This document shows positions 17,519-25,966 of a stretch of 64,000 nt of DNA, one piece after another. The translations under genes and the position numbers were made by a program. Every line of letters begins with the position of its first letter. The stretch's first letter is position 1. The stretch lies in NCBI GenBank assembly GCA_016938655.1, contig JAFGUG010000045.1, forward strand, positions 124,001 to 188,000, given 5' to 3'. The notes beneath the pieces are model-generated. The model made no database searches and was not told where the DNA came from. It saw only the letters and a list, made by a program, of their open reading frames with translations. This DNA comes from Thiotrichales bacterium. GTDB taxonomy: Bacteria > Pseudomonadota > Gammaproteobacteria > Thiomicrospirales > Thiomicrospiraceae.

Positions 17519-19549
17519 TTATTTTTTTAAAAACGATTTCAGGTTGGAGAGATGCGCATTGCCTTCTTCGAGTTTTTCTTCTTGAGAAACGACCACACCC
17601 GGTTTACCCTCCCATTTTAAGTTGTCTTGCGGCAACTCCTCTAGAAAACGACTCGGATCACAGGTCATGTCTTCGCCGTATTTGCGACGTTTGTTGGCGT
17701 AGGTCATGGTTAAGGTGTGTTGTGCACGGGTTATGCCCACATACGCCAAGCGGCGCTCCTCTTCAAGCCCCGGCGATTCCATGTTCTGCTTGTGCGGCAA
17801 CATCTCCTCTTCCATGCCAATTAAGAACACGTGCGGAAACTCCAAGCCTTTCGAGGCGTGCAAGGTCATTAAGCTGACCATGTCGTGCTCTTTGTCGGAT
17901 TCATTACGTTCCATCATATCCATTAAGGTCATGTGCGAAACAATTTTATCAAGTCGTTTGTCTTCGCCGTCTTCTTCAGTGGCTTTTTTGATAATGCGCT
18001 CAATCCACAGAGTGAGTTCGCGCACATTATTAATGCGTTTCTCGGCGGTTTTAACGTTACTGGCGGTTTCGTGAATCCAGTTGTCGTACTCTAAGGTTTC
18101 AATCAGTTGGCGAATAAACGAGGTGACCTCTTCGCCTTCAATACTGTCGGCTTTTTGCGCCCAGTCGAGTAGTTGTTGTCCAAAGAACTGCACGCGTTTT
18201 AAGGCTTTTTCAGAAAGTACCGAGCTAATGCCAAACTCTTGGGTGGCATCAAACAAGCTAATGCCACGACCGGTTGCATAAGTCGCTAGTTTTTCGAGTG
18301 TGGACGCGCCAATTTCACGACGAGGTGTATTCACAATTCTTAAAAACGCCGCATCGTCATCGGGGTTCACAATGAGTTTTAGGTAACTCATGATGTCTTT
18401 GATTTCGGCATGGTCGAAAAACGATTTTCCACCGGAGATCACATACGGAATATTCTGCTCTCGTAGCGAGCGTTCCATTAAACGCGCTTGGTGATTGCCG
18501 CGATACAGAATGGCGTAATCTTTGTTTTTTGAGCGGTGTTTGAACTTGTGAACGATAATTTCTGAGACGACACGTTCCGCTTCTTGGTTCTCGTTGGAGC
18601 AGGCAATCACACGTAACGGATCGCCTAACCCCATCTCACTCCACAATTTTTTCTCAAAAACGTGTGGGTTATTACTAATGAGTGCGTTAGCGGATTGCAA
18701 AATACGGTTACTCGAGCGATAGTTTTGTTCGAGTTTAATTAGCTTTAATGCCGGAAAATCCTCTTTGAGCATCGCTAAGTTTTCCGGTTGCGCACCACGC
18801 CAAGCGTAGATGGATTGATCATCATCGCCTACCACGGTAAAGCGTGCTTGAATCCCTACCAACTGTTTAACCAAGTTGTACTGGGTGGCGTTAGTATCTT
18901 GATACTCATCCACTAATAGGTAACGCACTTTGTTCTGCCACTTCTCTAAAATGTCGGGGTTTTCGGCAAACAGTTTGACTGGCATGCCAATCAAATCATC
19001 AAAATCAAAGGCGTTATAGGCATGCAGCTGTTTTTGATAAGCCTGATACAACAACGCGCGCGCTTGTTGTTGAGCATCTTCGGCTTGCTCTAAAGCCGTT
19101 TGCGGTGAGGTTTGCGCATTTTTCCAGTTGGAAATATCCCACTGCACACCATCTAAAACCTCCGGGTCCAAATTCTGTTTGTGCATTAACTCTTTTAAGA
19201 TTTGCCCGCTGTCGGTGGCATCCATAATCGAGAAGTTGGGTTTGTAACCAAGCGCTTTGTACTCTTGGCGTAAGATGTTGAGGCCTAGGTTATGAAAGGT
19301 CGAGACATTCAGGCCTTTACTGTTTAGGTCTTTGAGCAACTTCATCACACGCTCTTTCATCTCTTTGGCGGCTTTATTGGTAAAGGTCACGGCATAAATG
19401 TTGTGCGCTTGAACATCGTGTTCACGAATTAGGTAGGCTATTTTTTCGGTAATCACGCGGGTTTTACCCGAGCCTGCACCGGCCAATACTAATGCTGGTG
19501 TCTCAATGTGTTTTACTGCTTCGTATTGTCGGTCGTTTAGGCTATGCAT
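17519..19549 (-). CDS. rep: ATP-dependent DNA helicase Rep
   Basis: Superfamily 1A 3'-5' helicase that helps replication forks past protein blocks. About 676 residues, the length of Rep rather than the longer UvrD. Motif I is LAGAGSGKTRVI near the N-terminus, motif II LLVDEYQDTN, motif III VVGDDDQSIYAWRGA, and the late motifs VSLMTLHASKGLEFPHVFL and YVGITRAQ are all present. I place the start at the ATG at 19549 (MHSLNDRQYEAV), where Rep proteins begin; an in-frame TTG lies three codons upstream. No clear ribosome site decides between them. It is divergent from the methyltransferase gene at 19682. Confidence 0.93.
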   Translation of the reverse strand: MHSLNDRQYEAVKHIETPALVLAGAGSGKTRVITEKIAYLIREHDVQAHNIYAVTFTNKAAKEMKERVMKLLKDLNSKGLNVSTFHNLGLNILRQEYKALGYKPNFSIMDATDSGQILKELMHKQNLDPEVLDGVQWDISNWKNAQTSPQTALEQAEDAQQQARALLYQAYQKQLHAYNAFDFDDLIGMPVKLFAENPDILEKWQNKVRYLLVDEYQDTNATQYNLVKQLVGIQARFTVVGDDDQSIYAWRGAQPENLAMLKEDFPALKLIKLEQNYRSSNRILQSANALISNNPHVFEKKLWSEMGLGDPLRVIACSNENQEAERVVSEIIVHKFKHRSKNKDYAILYRGNHQARLMERSLREQNIPYVISGGKSFFDHAEIKDIMSYLKLIVNPDDDAAFLRIVNTPRREIGASTLEKLATYATGRGISLFDATQEFGISSVLSEKALKRVQFFGQQLLDWAQKADSIEGEEVTSFIRQLIETLEYDNWIHETASNVKTAEKRINNVRELTLWIERIIKKATEEDGEDKRLDKIVSHMTLMDMMERNESDKEHDMVSLMTLHASKGLEFPHVFLIGMEEEMLPHKQNMESPGLEEERRLAYVGITRAQHTLTMTYANKRRKYGEDMTCDPSRFLEELPQDNLKWEGKPGVVVSQEEKLEEGNAHLSNLKSFLKK

Positions 19550-19681
19550 CGGGCTCAATCAAATCAGGTTGGGGTTGTGTGGTCAATTGCGGTAATTTGC
19601 TTAAATCGGTTTGCTTTAAGCGTTCGCAGAAAAGGTACAATATGATAATTCAAATTGAACAGAAATACATTGGGAAATACT

Positions 19682-20263
19682 GTGGCGACCATACAAGAAC
19701 TGAAGCAAGACCTACACATTGAAGCAAACCTAGCCGGCAAAGACCTGAAATTTGCCACCACATGGGGGATTTTTAGCCCGCGAGAGATTGATTCTGGAAC
19801 CGATCTGTTTTTAAAACACTTAGAAATTAAAGAGGATGAAGTGGCGCTGGATATTGGCTGTGGTTACGGCCCGATTGGTTTAGCGATTGCCGCCAATGCC
19901 CCGCACGGCAGTGTGCATATGGTGGATAAAGATTTCGTGGCGGTCGATTTTGCCAATAAAAACGCCAAATTAAACGGGCTTAACAATGCGCAGGCCTACC
20001 TATCTAATGGGTTAAGCAAAGTGCCTACAGACATTCAATTTACCACCGTGGTCTCAAATATTCCGGCCAAAGTGGGTAAAGAGATGCTGAGCATCCTGTT
20101 ACACGACGTACATCAACAGCTCGCACCGGGTGGACAGTTTGTCGTGGTAACTATTAACGGATTAAGACAGTATATGAAACGTAACTTCATGGAAGTGTTT
20201 GGTAACTACGAAAAGGTTAAGCAGGGCAAGGATTACACCATCTCACGCTGCGTTAAACAATGA
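19682..20263 (+). CDS. Class I SAM methyltransferase, small-domain (RsmC-like) family
   Basis: Probable RNA guanine N2-type methyltransferase of 193 residues. The GTG at 19682 is chosen because GGGAAA precedes it and the N-terminus then matches the family; an upstream TTG at 19655 opens the same frame. The SAM loop is LDIGCGYGPIGLA (56-68). Motif IV, usually NPPF, reads SNIPA at 125-129, a variant known in some members, so substrate assignment is open. It consists of only the catalytic half of an RsmC-like protein. It stands alone, divergent from rep. Confidence 0.8.
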   Translation: MATIQELKQDLHIEANLAGKDLKFATTWGIFSPREIDSGTDLFLKHLEIKEDEVALDIGCGYGPIGLAIAANAPHGSVHMVDKDFVAVDFANKNAKLNGLNNAQAYLSNGLSKVPTDIQFTTVVSNIPAKVGKEMLSILLHDVHQQLAPGGQFVVVTINGLRQYMKRNFMEVFGNYEKVKQGKDYTISRCVKQ

Positions 20264-20421
20264 TTTTATTAAGGTTTTTATAAAATAATTCCTTTTTATC
20301 TGTTCAGTCCCTCTTGTGGAACTGAGAAAGCTTGACTACAATGGTTATTAAATTTATTTATAACTAAACCTTTATTTGCACTAATTGCTTATGGAGGTTG
20401 CCTAGGTTAGGAGTAACGACG

Positions 20422-21378
20422 ATGTTAATGCAAAAATCATGGGTCGCCCTATTTGCCATCTTCTTTGGCTTATTTTCAGTAGCGCAAGTTGCTGAGGCTA
20501 AGCGTTTTGGTGGCGGAAGCAGTTACGGTTATTCAAAATCCACCCCCAATAAAAATTACAACACGGCTCCTAAGGCAGCGCCTGCAGCAAAACCTGCGGC
20601 GCCTGCTGCGGCCGGTGCGGCGGCTGGCACTGCTGCTAAGTCCGGTGCATCAAAATGGCTAGGGCCTTTGGCTGGTCTGGCAGTCGGTGGGTTGTTAGCC
20701 GCGATGATTTTTGGTGACGGTTTTGAAGGTATTCAAATTATGGATATCCTTATCTTTGGTTTAATTGCCTTCTTGCTATACAAGCTGTTTGTAGCACGTA
20801 AGCGTTCGCAAAACCCGCAAGCGGCTTACGAGCGTTCGCACGCCGAACAAGAAGCGCAAACACGTTATGAACCGGAGACCGTTCAACAACGTCAAGCGCA
20901 AGCACAACCTGAGCATCAAGCGTATGATCCAAATGCAGGTGGTTCGATTTTTGGCTCTGCTTTAGGTGAAGCCCCCTCCGATCAAGCGGTTCACGTGTCC
21001 GAAGTGCCAGCATGGTTCAATGCCGAACAGTTTGTTGAAGGCGCGAAATCGCACTTTGTTTCACTTCAAAAAGCCTGGGATGCAGTAGATGTTACTGAAG
21101 TACAGTCTTATTGCACGCCTGAACTGTTTGCTGAGATTGAAAAAGAGATGCAAGGCATGCAACCGGGTGAGAATGTCACGATTGTCGATACCCTAAATGC
21201 TGAGATTGCGGACATGGCGATTGATGGCGAGCATTTTGTGGTGAGTATTCGTTTTACTGGCTTTATTCAAGAGTCTGCGGAAGAATCCGCACACGCCTTC
21301 AATGAAGTGTGGCACATTCGTCGTGATGCATCAGACCAAGGCAATTGGTTAGTCGCTGGAATTCAGCAACAAAATTAA
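20422..21378 (+). CDS. Tim44-like domain membrane protein
   Basis: A 318-residue protein. The start is the ATG at 20422 with TTAGGAG about 8 bp upstream. A signal-like hydrophobic segment (to VAEA) is followed by a Gly/Ser/Tyr-rich stretch (KRFGGGSSYGYSK), an Ala/Pro-rich linker, a glycine-rich hydrophobic segment (LGPLAGLAVGGLLAAMIFGD) and another (IMDILIFGLIAFLLYKLFV). The C-terminal 130 residues form a Tim44/L45-like domain (FVEGAKSHFVSLQKAWDAVD). Bacterial members are conserved but their function is unsettled; a role in membrane protein or peptide handling is only a guess. A lipoprotein gene follows 50 bp downstream. Confidence 0.85.
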   Translation: MLMQKSWVALFAIFFGLFSVAQVAEAKRFGGGSSYGYSKSTPNKNYNTAPKAAPAAKPAAPAAAGAAAGTAAKSGASKWLGPLAGLAVGGLLAAMIFGDGFEGIQIMDILIFGLIAFLLYKLFVARKRSQNPQAAYERSHAEQEAQTRYEPETVQQRQAQAQPEHQAYDPNAGGSIFGSALGEAPSDQAVHVSEVPAWFNAEQFVEGAKSHFVSLQKAWDAVDVTEVQSYCTPELFAEIEKEMQGMQPGENVTIVDTLNAEIADMAIDGEHFVVSIRFTGFIQESAEESAHAFNEVWHIRRDASDQGNWLVAGIQQQN

Positions 21379-21428
21379 GGTATCATCTCTTTATGTGAGC
21401 AAACGCGTTTCTATAAAGAGGTGAAAAT

Positions 21429-21875
21429 ATGGTTCGTCAATTCGCGATAGTCGGAACTCTTATACTGGGTTCACTGTTAATGACAGGTTGCTCTAAAGAG
21501 CCTGTTAAATTGCAATCGGCACAGATTGTTGCAAGCTTAGATAAAGGCTCGGGCAATTTTGATCGCGTATTGATGATCTGTTTTGATAAGCCGTTATCTT
21601 CTGACTATTATCACAAGGTAACGATTCTGACCAAAGAGTCGGTTAAAGTCGAAGGCGAAGGGACCTTAAGACCCTTAGCCTCTGATCCTGATAACAAGTG
21701 TCAGTTACGTAACGTGTACACTTACATTAACAAAGACTCGCCGATTGGTGCACGTGAACTGATAAAAGATTACGTGGTTCCGGGTAATATTAGTCAAATT
21801 TTGGTGCAAGTTTACAATCAAAAACCAGAAGGTAAAGAGCGTCCGATTTCTGAACGTGTCTTTAAAAACCTTTAA
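21429..21875 (+). CDS. Putative lipoprotein of unknown function
   Basis: A 148-residue protein with a lipoprotein signal: a basic start, a hydrophobic core and lipobox LLMTGC with the lipidated Cys21. The next residues are SKE, which does not carry the Asp+2 inner-membrane retention signal, so outer-membrane sorting is likely. The mature part has two further cysteines (MICFDK and NKCQLRN) that could form a disulfide. I do not recognise the family. RBS AGAGGTG precedes the ATG. It follows the Tim44-like gene closely and ends in a strong terminator, so the two are probably one operon. Confidence 0.8.
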   Translation: MVRQFAIVGTLILGSLLMTGCSKEPVKLQSAQIVASLDKGSGNFDRVLMICFDKPLSSDYYHKVTILTKESVKVEGEGTLRPLASDPDNKCQLRNVYTYINKDSPIGARELIKDYVVPGNISQILVQVYNQKPEGKERPISERVFKNL

Positions 21876-21908
21876 TAATAAGGCGTTAAACCCCTTTTAT
21901 CAAAAACA

Positions 21909-21948
21909 AGCAGGCCTGGTAAAGCAATTGTCTTTACCAGGCTTTTTT
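21909..21948 (+). terminator. Terminator built on a palindrome copy
   Basis: The repeat AGCAGGCCTGGT (21909-21920) supplies the left arm of a perfect 11 bp stem GCCTGGTAAAG (21914-21924) / CTTTACCAGGC (21932-21942), followed by six T residues. It is a good rho-independent terminator after the lipoprotein gene and shows the repeat recruited into a terminator. Confidence 0.9.
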
Positions 21949-21993
21949 ATTGAAAATTTAACACCTTAGATTTTCAAACTGGATGAAAAATAT

Positions 21994-23076
21994 ATGTCAT
22001 TAGAATTCCCCAACCCACTGATGGATTACCTCGCTTTTGCTCATGGTCAAACCACCTGTAACGGCGTTTATAAACAACTTGCCGAAGATTTTTTGGTGGA
22101 AGAACAGATTGCTTATAGTCTGAGTGGCGAAGGCGAACATCTTTGGTGCTGGGTTGAGAAAGTGGGTGAGAATACCGATTGGGTGTCTCACCAACTGGCT
22201 AAATGGGCGGGCGTGCCCACCAGTCGAATTGGCGTGGCAGGGCAGAAGGATCGGCATGCCGTGACCCGTCAGTGGTTTAGTATTCAGCTACCGGGGATGC
22301 AAGACCCTAATCCAGAGGATTTAGATTTAGACACCGTTAAAATTTTGAAGATGGTGCGCCATCAGCGTAAATTGCAAACCGGTGGCTTAAAGGGCAATCG
22401 GTTCGAATTGGTCATACGTGAAATTAAAGGCGAGTGTGACGATTTAGAATCCCGTTTAGAAGCCATTAAAACCCACGGTGTTCCTAACTATTTTGGTGAA
22501 CAGCGTTTTGGTAATCAAGGGCGCAATTTACCAAAGGCGACCGAGTTTTTGAGTGGCGCTTTAACCCGTGTAAAACGCAACCAAAAAAGTATGTACATCT
22601 CTGCGGCGCGTTCTTGGCTGTTTAATTTGATTCTCTCAGAGCGCATTAAACAGGGTACGTGGAATCAGTTTGTAAAGGGAGATGTTATCCAGCTACAAGG
22701 TTCGTCTAAGTGGTTTGAGGACGATGGTTCAGATACTTTAGCCGAGCGTGTTCAGCAGCTTGATTTACACCCAACGGGCGCGATGGTAGGTAGAGGCGAG
22801 TTACCTTCAAAACTAACTGTTTTAGAACTTGAAAATAAGGCACTTGAACCATTCTCGGAATGGATAGACGGGTTAGAGAAACTGGGTCTAAAACAAGACC
22901 GCCGTGCCTTGCGAGTCATGCCTGAAGACGTTGAATGGCAGTGGCTAGAAAGTGAGGGTGAACAGAAGCAGCTAAAAGTCTGTTTTAGTTTGCCATCGGG
23001 GAGCTATGCCACCATGGTACTGCGTGAATTGCTGCAAGTTGATGATGCACAACGCCTGCAAAAAGAGAAAAATTAA
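21994..23076 (+). CDS. truD: tRNA pseudouridine(13) synthase TruD
   Basis: Converts U13 of tRNA-Glu to pseudouridine. 360 residues, matching the family. The catalytic Asp86 lies in the hallmark GVAGQKDRHAVTRQW, and the later motifs GVPNYFGEQRFG and FSLPSGSYATMVLRELL are in place. The insertion typical of TruD lies in the middle (about 155-305). The ATG at 21994 is close behind the preceding terminator, so a short own promoter is expected within 21950-21993. A terminator follows the stop. Confidence 0.96.
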   Translation: MSLEFPNPLMDYLAFAHGQTTCNGVYKQLAEDFLVEEQIAYSLSGEGEHLWCWVEKVGENTDWVSHQLAKWAGVPTSRIGVAGQKDRHAVTRQWFSIQLPGMQDPNPEDLDLDTVKILKMVRHQRKLQTGGLKGNRFELVIREIKGECDDLESRLEAIKTHGVPNYFGEQRFGNQGRNLPKATEFLSGALTRVKRNQKSMYISAARSWLFNLILSERIKQGTWNQFVKGDVIQLQGSSKWFEDDGSDTLAERVQQLDLHPTGAMVGRGELPSKLTVLELENKALEPFSEWIDGLEKLGLKQDRRALRVMPEDVEWQWLESEGEQKQLKVCFSLPSGSYATMVLRELLQVDDAQRLQKEKN

Positions 23077-23120
23077 GTTTTTTTAATCTAATTTCAGCTT
23101 TTATTAACGTTTAAATTAAA

Positions 23121-23152
23121 CGCACGCTCATTTTATTGAGTGTGCGTTTTTT
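23121..23152 (+). terminator. Rho-independent terminator after truD
   Basis: Stem CGCACGCTCA / TGAGTGTGCG (one G-T pair) with a 6 nt loop, followed by TTTTTTATTTT, 45 bp past the truD stop. Confidence 0.88.
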
Positions 23153-23259
23153 ATTTTAAAACGCCTTTTTCCACCAGAAACCGTTTACTTATCTGAGGGT
23201 ATGCGTTGTTTCTTAACGCTTTTATAAAATTGTTTAAAATCAATTGATTATTAAAAGTT

Positions 23260-23271
23260 AGCAGGCCTGCC
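23260..23271. repeat. AGCAGGCCTGCC palindrome copy (one base off)
   Basis: Copy in the gap between truD and the TonB-dependent receptor, with left flank TAAAAGTT matching the family and right flank CAAGTT partly decayed. Confidence 0.85.
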
Positions 23272-23392
23272 AAGTTACTATATTCAGTTTAAAATTCCTC
23301 TGAAATCCCATCTAATCCCCTGTTAAGAAAACGGTTTATCTACGCATAATTATAAAGTTTTTTTTAAAACTCGTTTGAATTGTTGAATCTAA

Positions 23393-23415
23393 TTGCGTAT
23401 TATTCTCATTCGCAA
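23393..23415. promoter_or_regulatory. Fur box
   Basis: The complementary strand reads GAATGAGAATAATACGC, very close to the common Fur-box form with repeated AAT/GAGAAT hexamers. The site also sits in an inverted repeat TTGCG...CGCAA. It lies about 210 bp upstream of the receptor start, which suggests iron-repressed transcription with a long leader. Confidence 0.65.
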
Positions 23416-23625
23416 CTACGTTAACGTTTGTTAAGGTGGTTGTCGTGGGTAAAAGTAGAAGTAGCTTTCGTTTTTAGCTTTTCTATTTTTAGAAATCAAT
23501 GCGTGGTTGTTAATGGTTTGAACTCTCCTAAAGAATAATTTGCACAAACAGCCTCGCATTTGCCCACCCTAATAAAATGAAACTGCGGTTGGTTGTAGCA
23601 CCGCCTTCAAATCAAAGGAAATTTA

Positions 23626-25683
23626 ATGAAACACCCTAATTTCGCACTCAAAACCCTTGTGCTAAGTTTAAGTGCCGCACTCAGCGGGCAAGCATTTGCA
23701 GAGGCGACCACTCAATCAGAACGCACAACCATTCCGCGTATTGATATTATTCAGTCCACTTCAGGGGCAGAATATCAGCAGCCAGGTTCGGTAAGTGTGG
23801 TCACTAAAGAGTCTTTACAACTGTTGCAACCTTTATCAACTGAAGATGCGTTAAGAAAGCTTCCTGGTGTGAACATTAAGGGGGAGGAAGAGTCGGCAGT
23901 GGTGGCGAACATTGGTTTACGCGGGCTGAGTTCAGCGGAAACCAAAACTCTGATTTTAGAAGATGGTGTCCCCGTTGCCCCCGGTCTGTTTGTGGGGAAT
24001 GGCCGTTATTACAACCCTCGTATTCAACATATTGGTAGTATCGAAGTCTTAAAAGGGGCCTCATCACTGCGTTACGGGCCTTCAACCATTGGTGGGGTCA
24101 TTAACTATCAATCTAAAACACCTGAAGACGGCGTCTCACTTTCTGGACGTGTTGGGTCTTTTGGATTAAGAGAGTCCACCTTAGAAATGGGAGCGACTTC
24201 TCCAAATGGTGACGGTCAAGTGGGTGTGGTGTATAGCAAAGCCAACAGTGACGGTTTTCAAGACAAAGATTATCAAATGGATGATTTTATGGTCAAAGCG
24301 GGCATGGAAATTGGCAACAATCAGTGGATTGGGGTGAAGTTTGGCCACTATGAGAACGACGCCAATATCTCTTACCGTGGGCTGTTTTTACAAGACTACT
24401 TAGATGAAAAAACTTACAACCCCGCACCGGATGATTATTTCTTAACCGAACGTGACGCTTTTGATATTAACCATGAGTGGGATATTAACGCGACCACCTC
24501 ATTAAAAACAGTGTTTTATTGGAGCGAAGTCAGTCGAGATTACTGGCGTTACAGTGTTGATACCGATGCTTCTAATGTGGCAGGCCGTTGGGTTTATACC
24601 GATGATGTTACCGGAAATAACCGTTCATTTGAACGTTATGGCTTTGATTCACGATTGAATTTTGAGCACAACAGTTTTGGTATGAAAAATGAAACCGAAG
24701 TGGGCGTAAGAGTCTTTGAAGAGACCGCTGATGACACTCGTATTAGAGCCACGCGCGAGCAAGACCGAACCGGTGAGAATGATCGTCACCGTCAAGACAG
24801 TGCCACCAGTGTGGCGGTGTTTGCAGAGAACCGTATTCAAGTGAATGAGCGTTTAGCAATCACGCCGGGTTTACGTATTGAAAACTATAAACAGACCCGT
24901 GTTGTTCTAACAGAGAATAACGCAACCGAATCCACTACGAATACGGAGATTCTTCCAGGTGTTGGTGCAACCTTTGAGTTATCGGATACCGCACAACTGT
25001 TTGGTGGGGCGTATAAAGCGTTTTCACCGGCTGAAAACGAAACAGCATTAGACGGATTAACCGACCAAAACTTAGATGCCGAGCGTTCGGTGAATTTAGA
25101 GTTTGGTATTCGTGGAGAATCTAAGCGTCTAGCATATGAAGTGGTAGCCTTCCAAATGGACTTCTCTAACCAAGTGGTCGATGGAAACAGCGATCCAAAC
25201 CTTTCAAAAAGTAACGGTGGTGAAACCATTCATCGCGGGCTAGAAATGGCACTGGCTTATGATTTAGGAGCAGGCTTTAGAGTGGATAGTAATGTGACCT
25301 ACATTCCAACCTCTAAATTTGTTGGGGGTGACAATGATGGTAATCGTATTAGTTATTCACCTGAGTGGTTGGCGAATGTTGAGTTGGGTTACACGCAAGG
25401 TGATTTGAAGGCCGCACTTTCGATGCACCACAGCGGTTCACAGTTTGGTAACAGTGAAAATACCACAGAAATCCCAGAGGATGCCGCAGGCGGTATTTGG
25501 GGTGGAAAATTAGATGCCTACACCACCTTCGATTTAAATGCGATGTACCAAGTTAACAAGCAGTTAACGACCTTTGCTTCGGTTAAAAACTTAACCGACA
25601 AACGTTACATTGCCGGTCTAAGACAAGGTATTTACGCAGGCCCTTCGCGTAGTTTTGAAATTGGTGCTAAATATAAGTTTTAA
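23626..25683 (+). CDS. TonB-dependent outer membrane receptor, FecA-like
   Basis: Predicted 22-strand outer-membrane receptor for a ferric chelate, 685 residues. The signal peptide ends at AFA (residue 25). The plug domain follows (about 40-155: VVTKESLQLLQPLSTEDALRK in part, IEVLKGASSLRYGPSTIGGV). The barrel ends with RSFEIGAKYKF, with the usual terminal Phe. Features such as NPAPDDYFLTERDAFDINH resemble the ferric dicitrate receptor FecA, but there is no N-terminal signalling domain and no fecIR genes nearby, so the ligand is uncertain. The upstream Fur box supports an iron role. No TonB/ExbBD or ABC genes are adjacent. Confidence 0.92.
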   Translation: MKHPNFALKTLVLSLSAALSGQAFAEATTQSERTTIPRIDIIQSTSGAEYQQPGSVSVVTKESLQLLQPLSTEDALRKLPGVNIKGEEESAVVANIGLRGLSSAETKTLILEDGVPVAPGLFVGNGRYYNPRIQHIGSIEVLKGASSLRYGPSTIGGVINYQSKTPEDGVSLSGRVGSFGLRESTLEMGATSPNGDGQVGVVYSKANSDGFQDKDYQMDDFMVKAGMEIGNNQWIGVKFGHYENDANISYRGLFLQDYLDEKTYNPAPDDYFLTERDAFDINHEWDINATTSLKTVFYWSEVSRDYWRYSVDTDASNVAGRWVYTDDVTGNNRSFERYGFDSRLNFEHNSFGMKNETEVGVRVFEETADDTRIRATREQDRTGENDRHRQDSATSVAVFAENRIQVNERLAITPGLRIENYKQTRVVLTENNATESTTNTEILPGVGATFELSDTAQLFGGAYKAFSPAENETALDGLTDQNLDAERSVNLEFGIRGESKRLAYEVVAFQMDFSNQVVDGNSDPNLSKSNGGETIHRGLEMALAYDLGAGFRVDSNVTYIPTSKFVGGDNDGNRISYSPEWLANVELGYTQGDLKAALSMHHSGSQFGNSENTTEIPEDAAGGIWGGKLDAYTTFDLNAMYQVNKQLTTFASVKNLTDKRYIAGLRQGIYAGPSRSFEIGAKYKF

Positions 25684-25763
25684 TGACAAGCTTTAATATT
25701 GCTGTTCAAATATCGAAGTTTAAATATCGAACACGTGTTTTAAACTTAACGTTTTAAATCCTT

Positions 25764-25797
25764 AAGCGAACCTTTTACAAAAGAGTTCGCTTTTTTT
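25764..25797 (+). terminator. Rho-independent terminator after the receptor gene
   Basis: Stem AGCGAAC / GTTCGCT, with an inner CTTT/AAAG pairing in the loop, followed by seven T residues, 80 bp past the stop. Confidence 0.85.
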
Positions 25798-25966
25798 GTT
25801 TAAGGGGCTGTGTTTATGTAAACGAAAAATTTAGAGTCGGTTATTTTGGTTTTGCGTGTGCTCGCAGGCATATTTGGTCTTGGCTTAACAAATCAAAAAG
25901 TTCAGGCTTGGCGAAGTCTGTGGTATTTTAACAACTGTATTTCCTCTGTAAATTAAGTGTGTTGTC

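Larger units (their letters stand above)
23153..23625. other. Gene-free region upstream of the iron receptor
   Basis: No credible gene. It holds a palindrome copy (23260), a Fur-box-like site (23393-23415) and about 210 bp of untranslated leader with AT-rich, weakly folding sequence. I could not match the leader to a known riboswitch. Confidence 0.6.

Noticed and set aside
23626-25683. Naming the receptor fecA
   Set aside because: Similar in parts, but no signalling domain and no fecIRBCDE genes; substrate not determinable.
25829-25951. Short hydrophobic frame just before the hybrid kinase
   Set aside because: No ATG or GTG with a ribosome site; ends before the kinase and shows no family resemblance.
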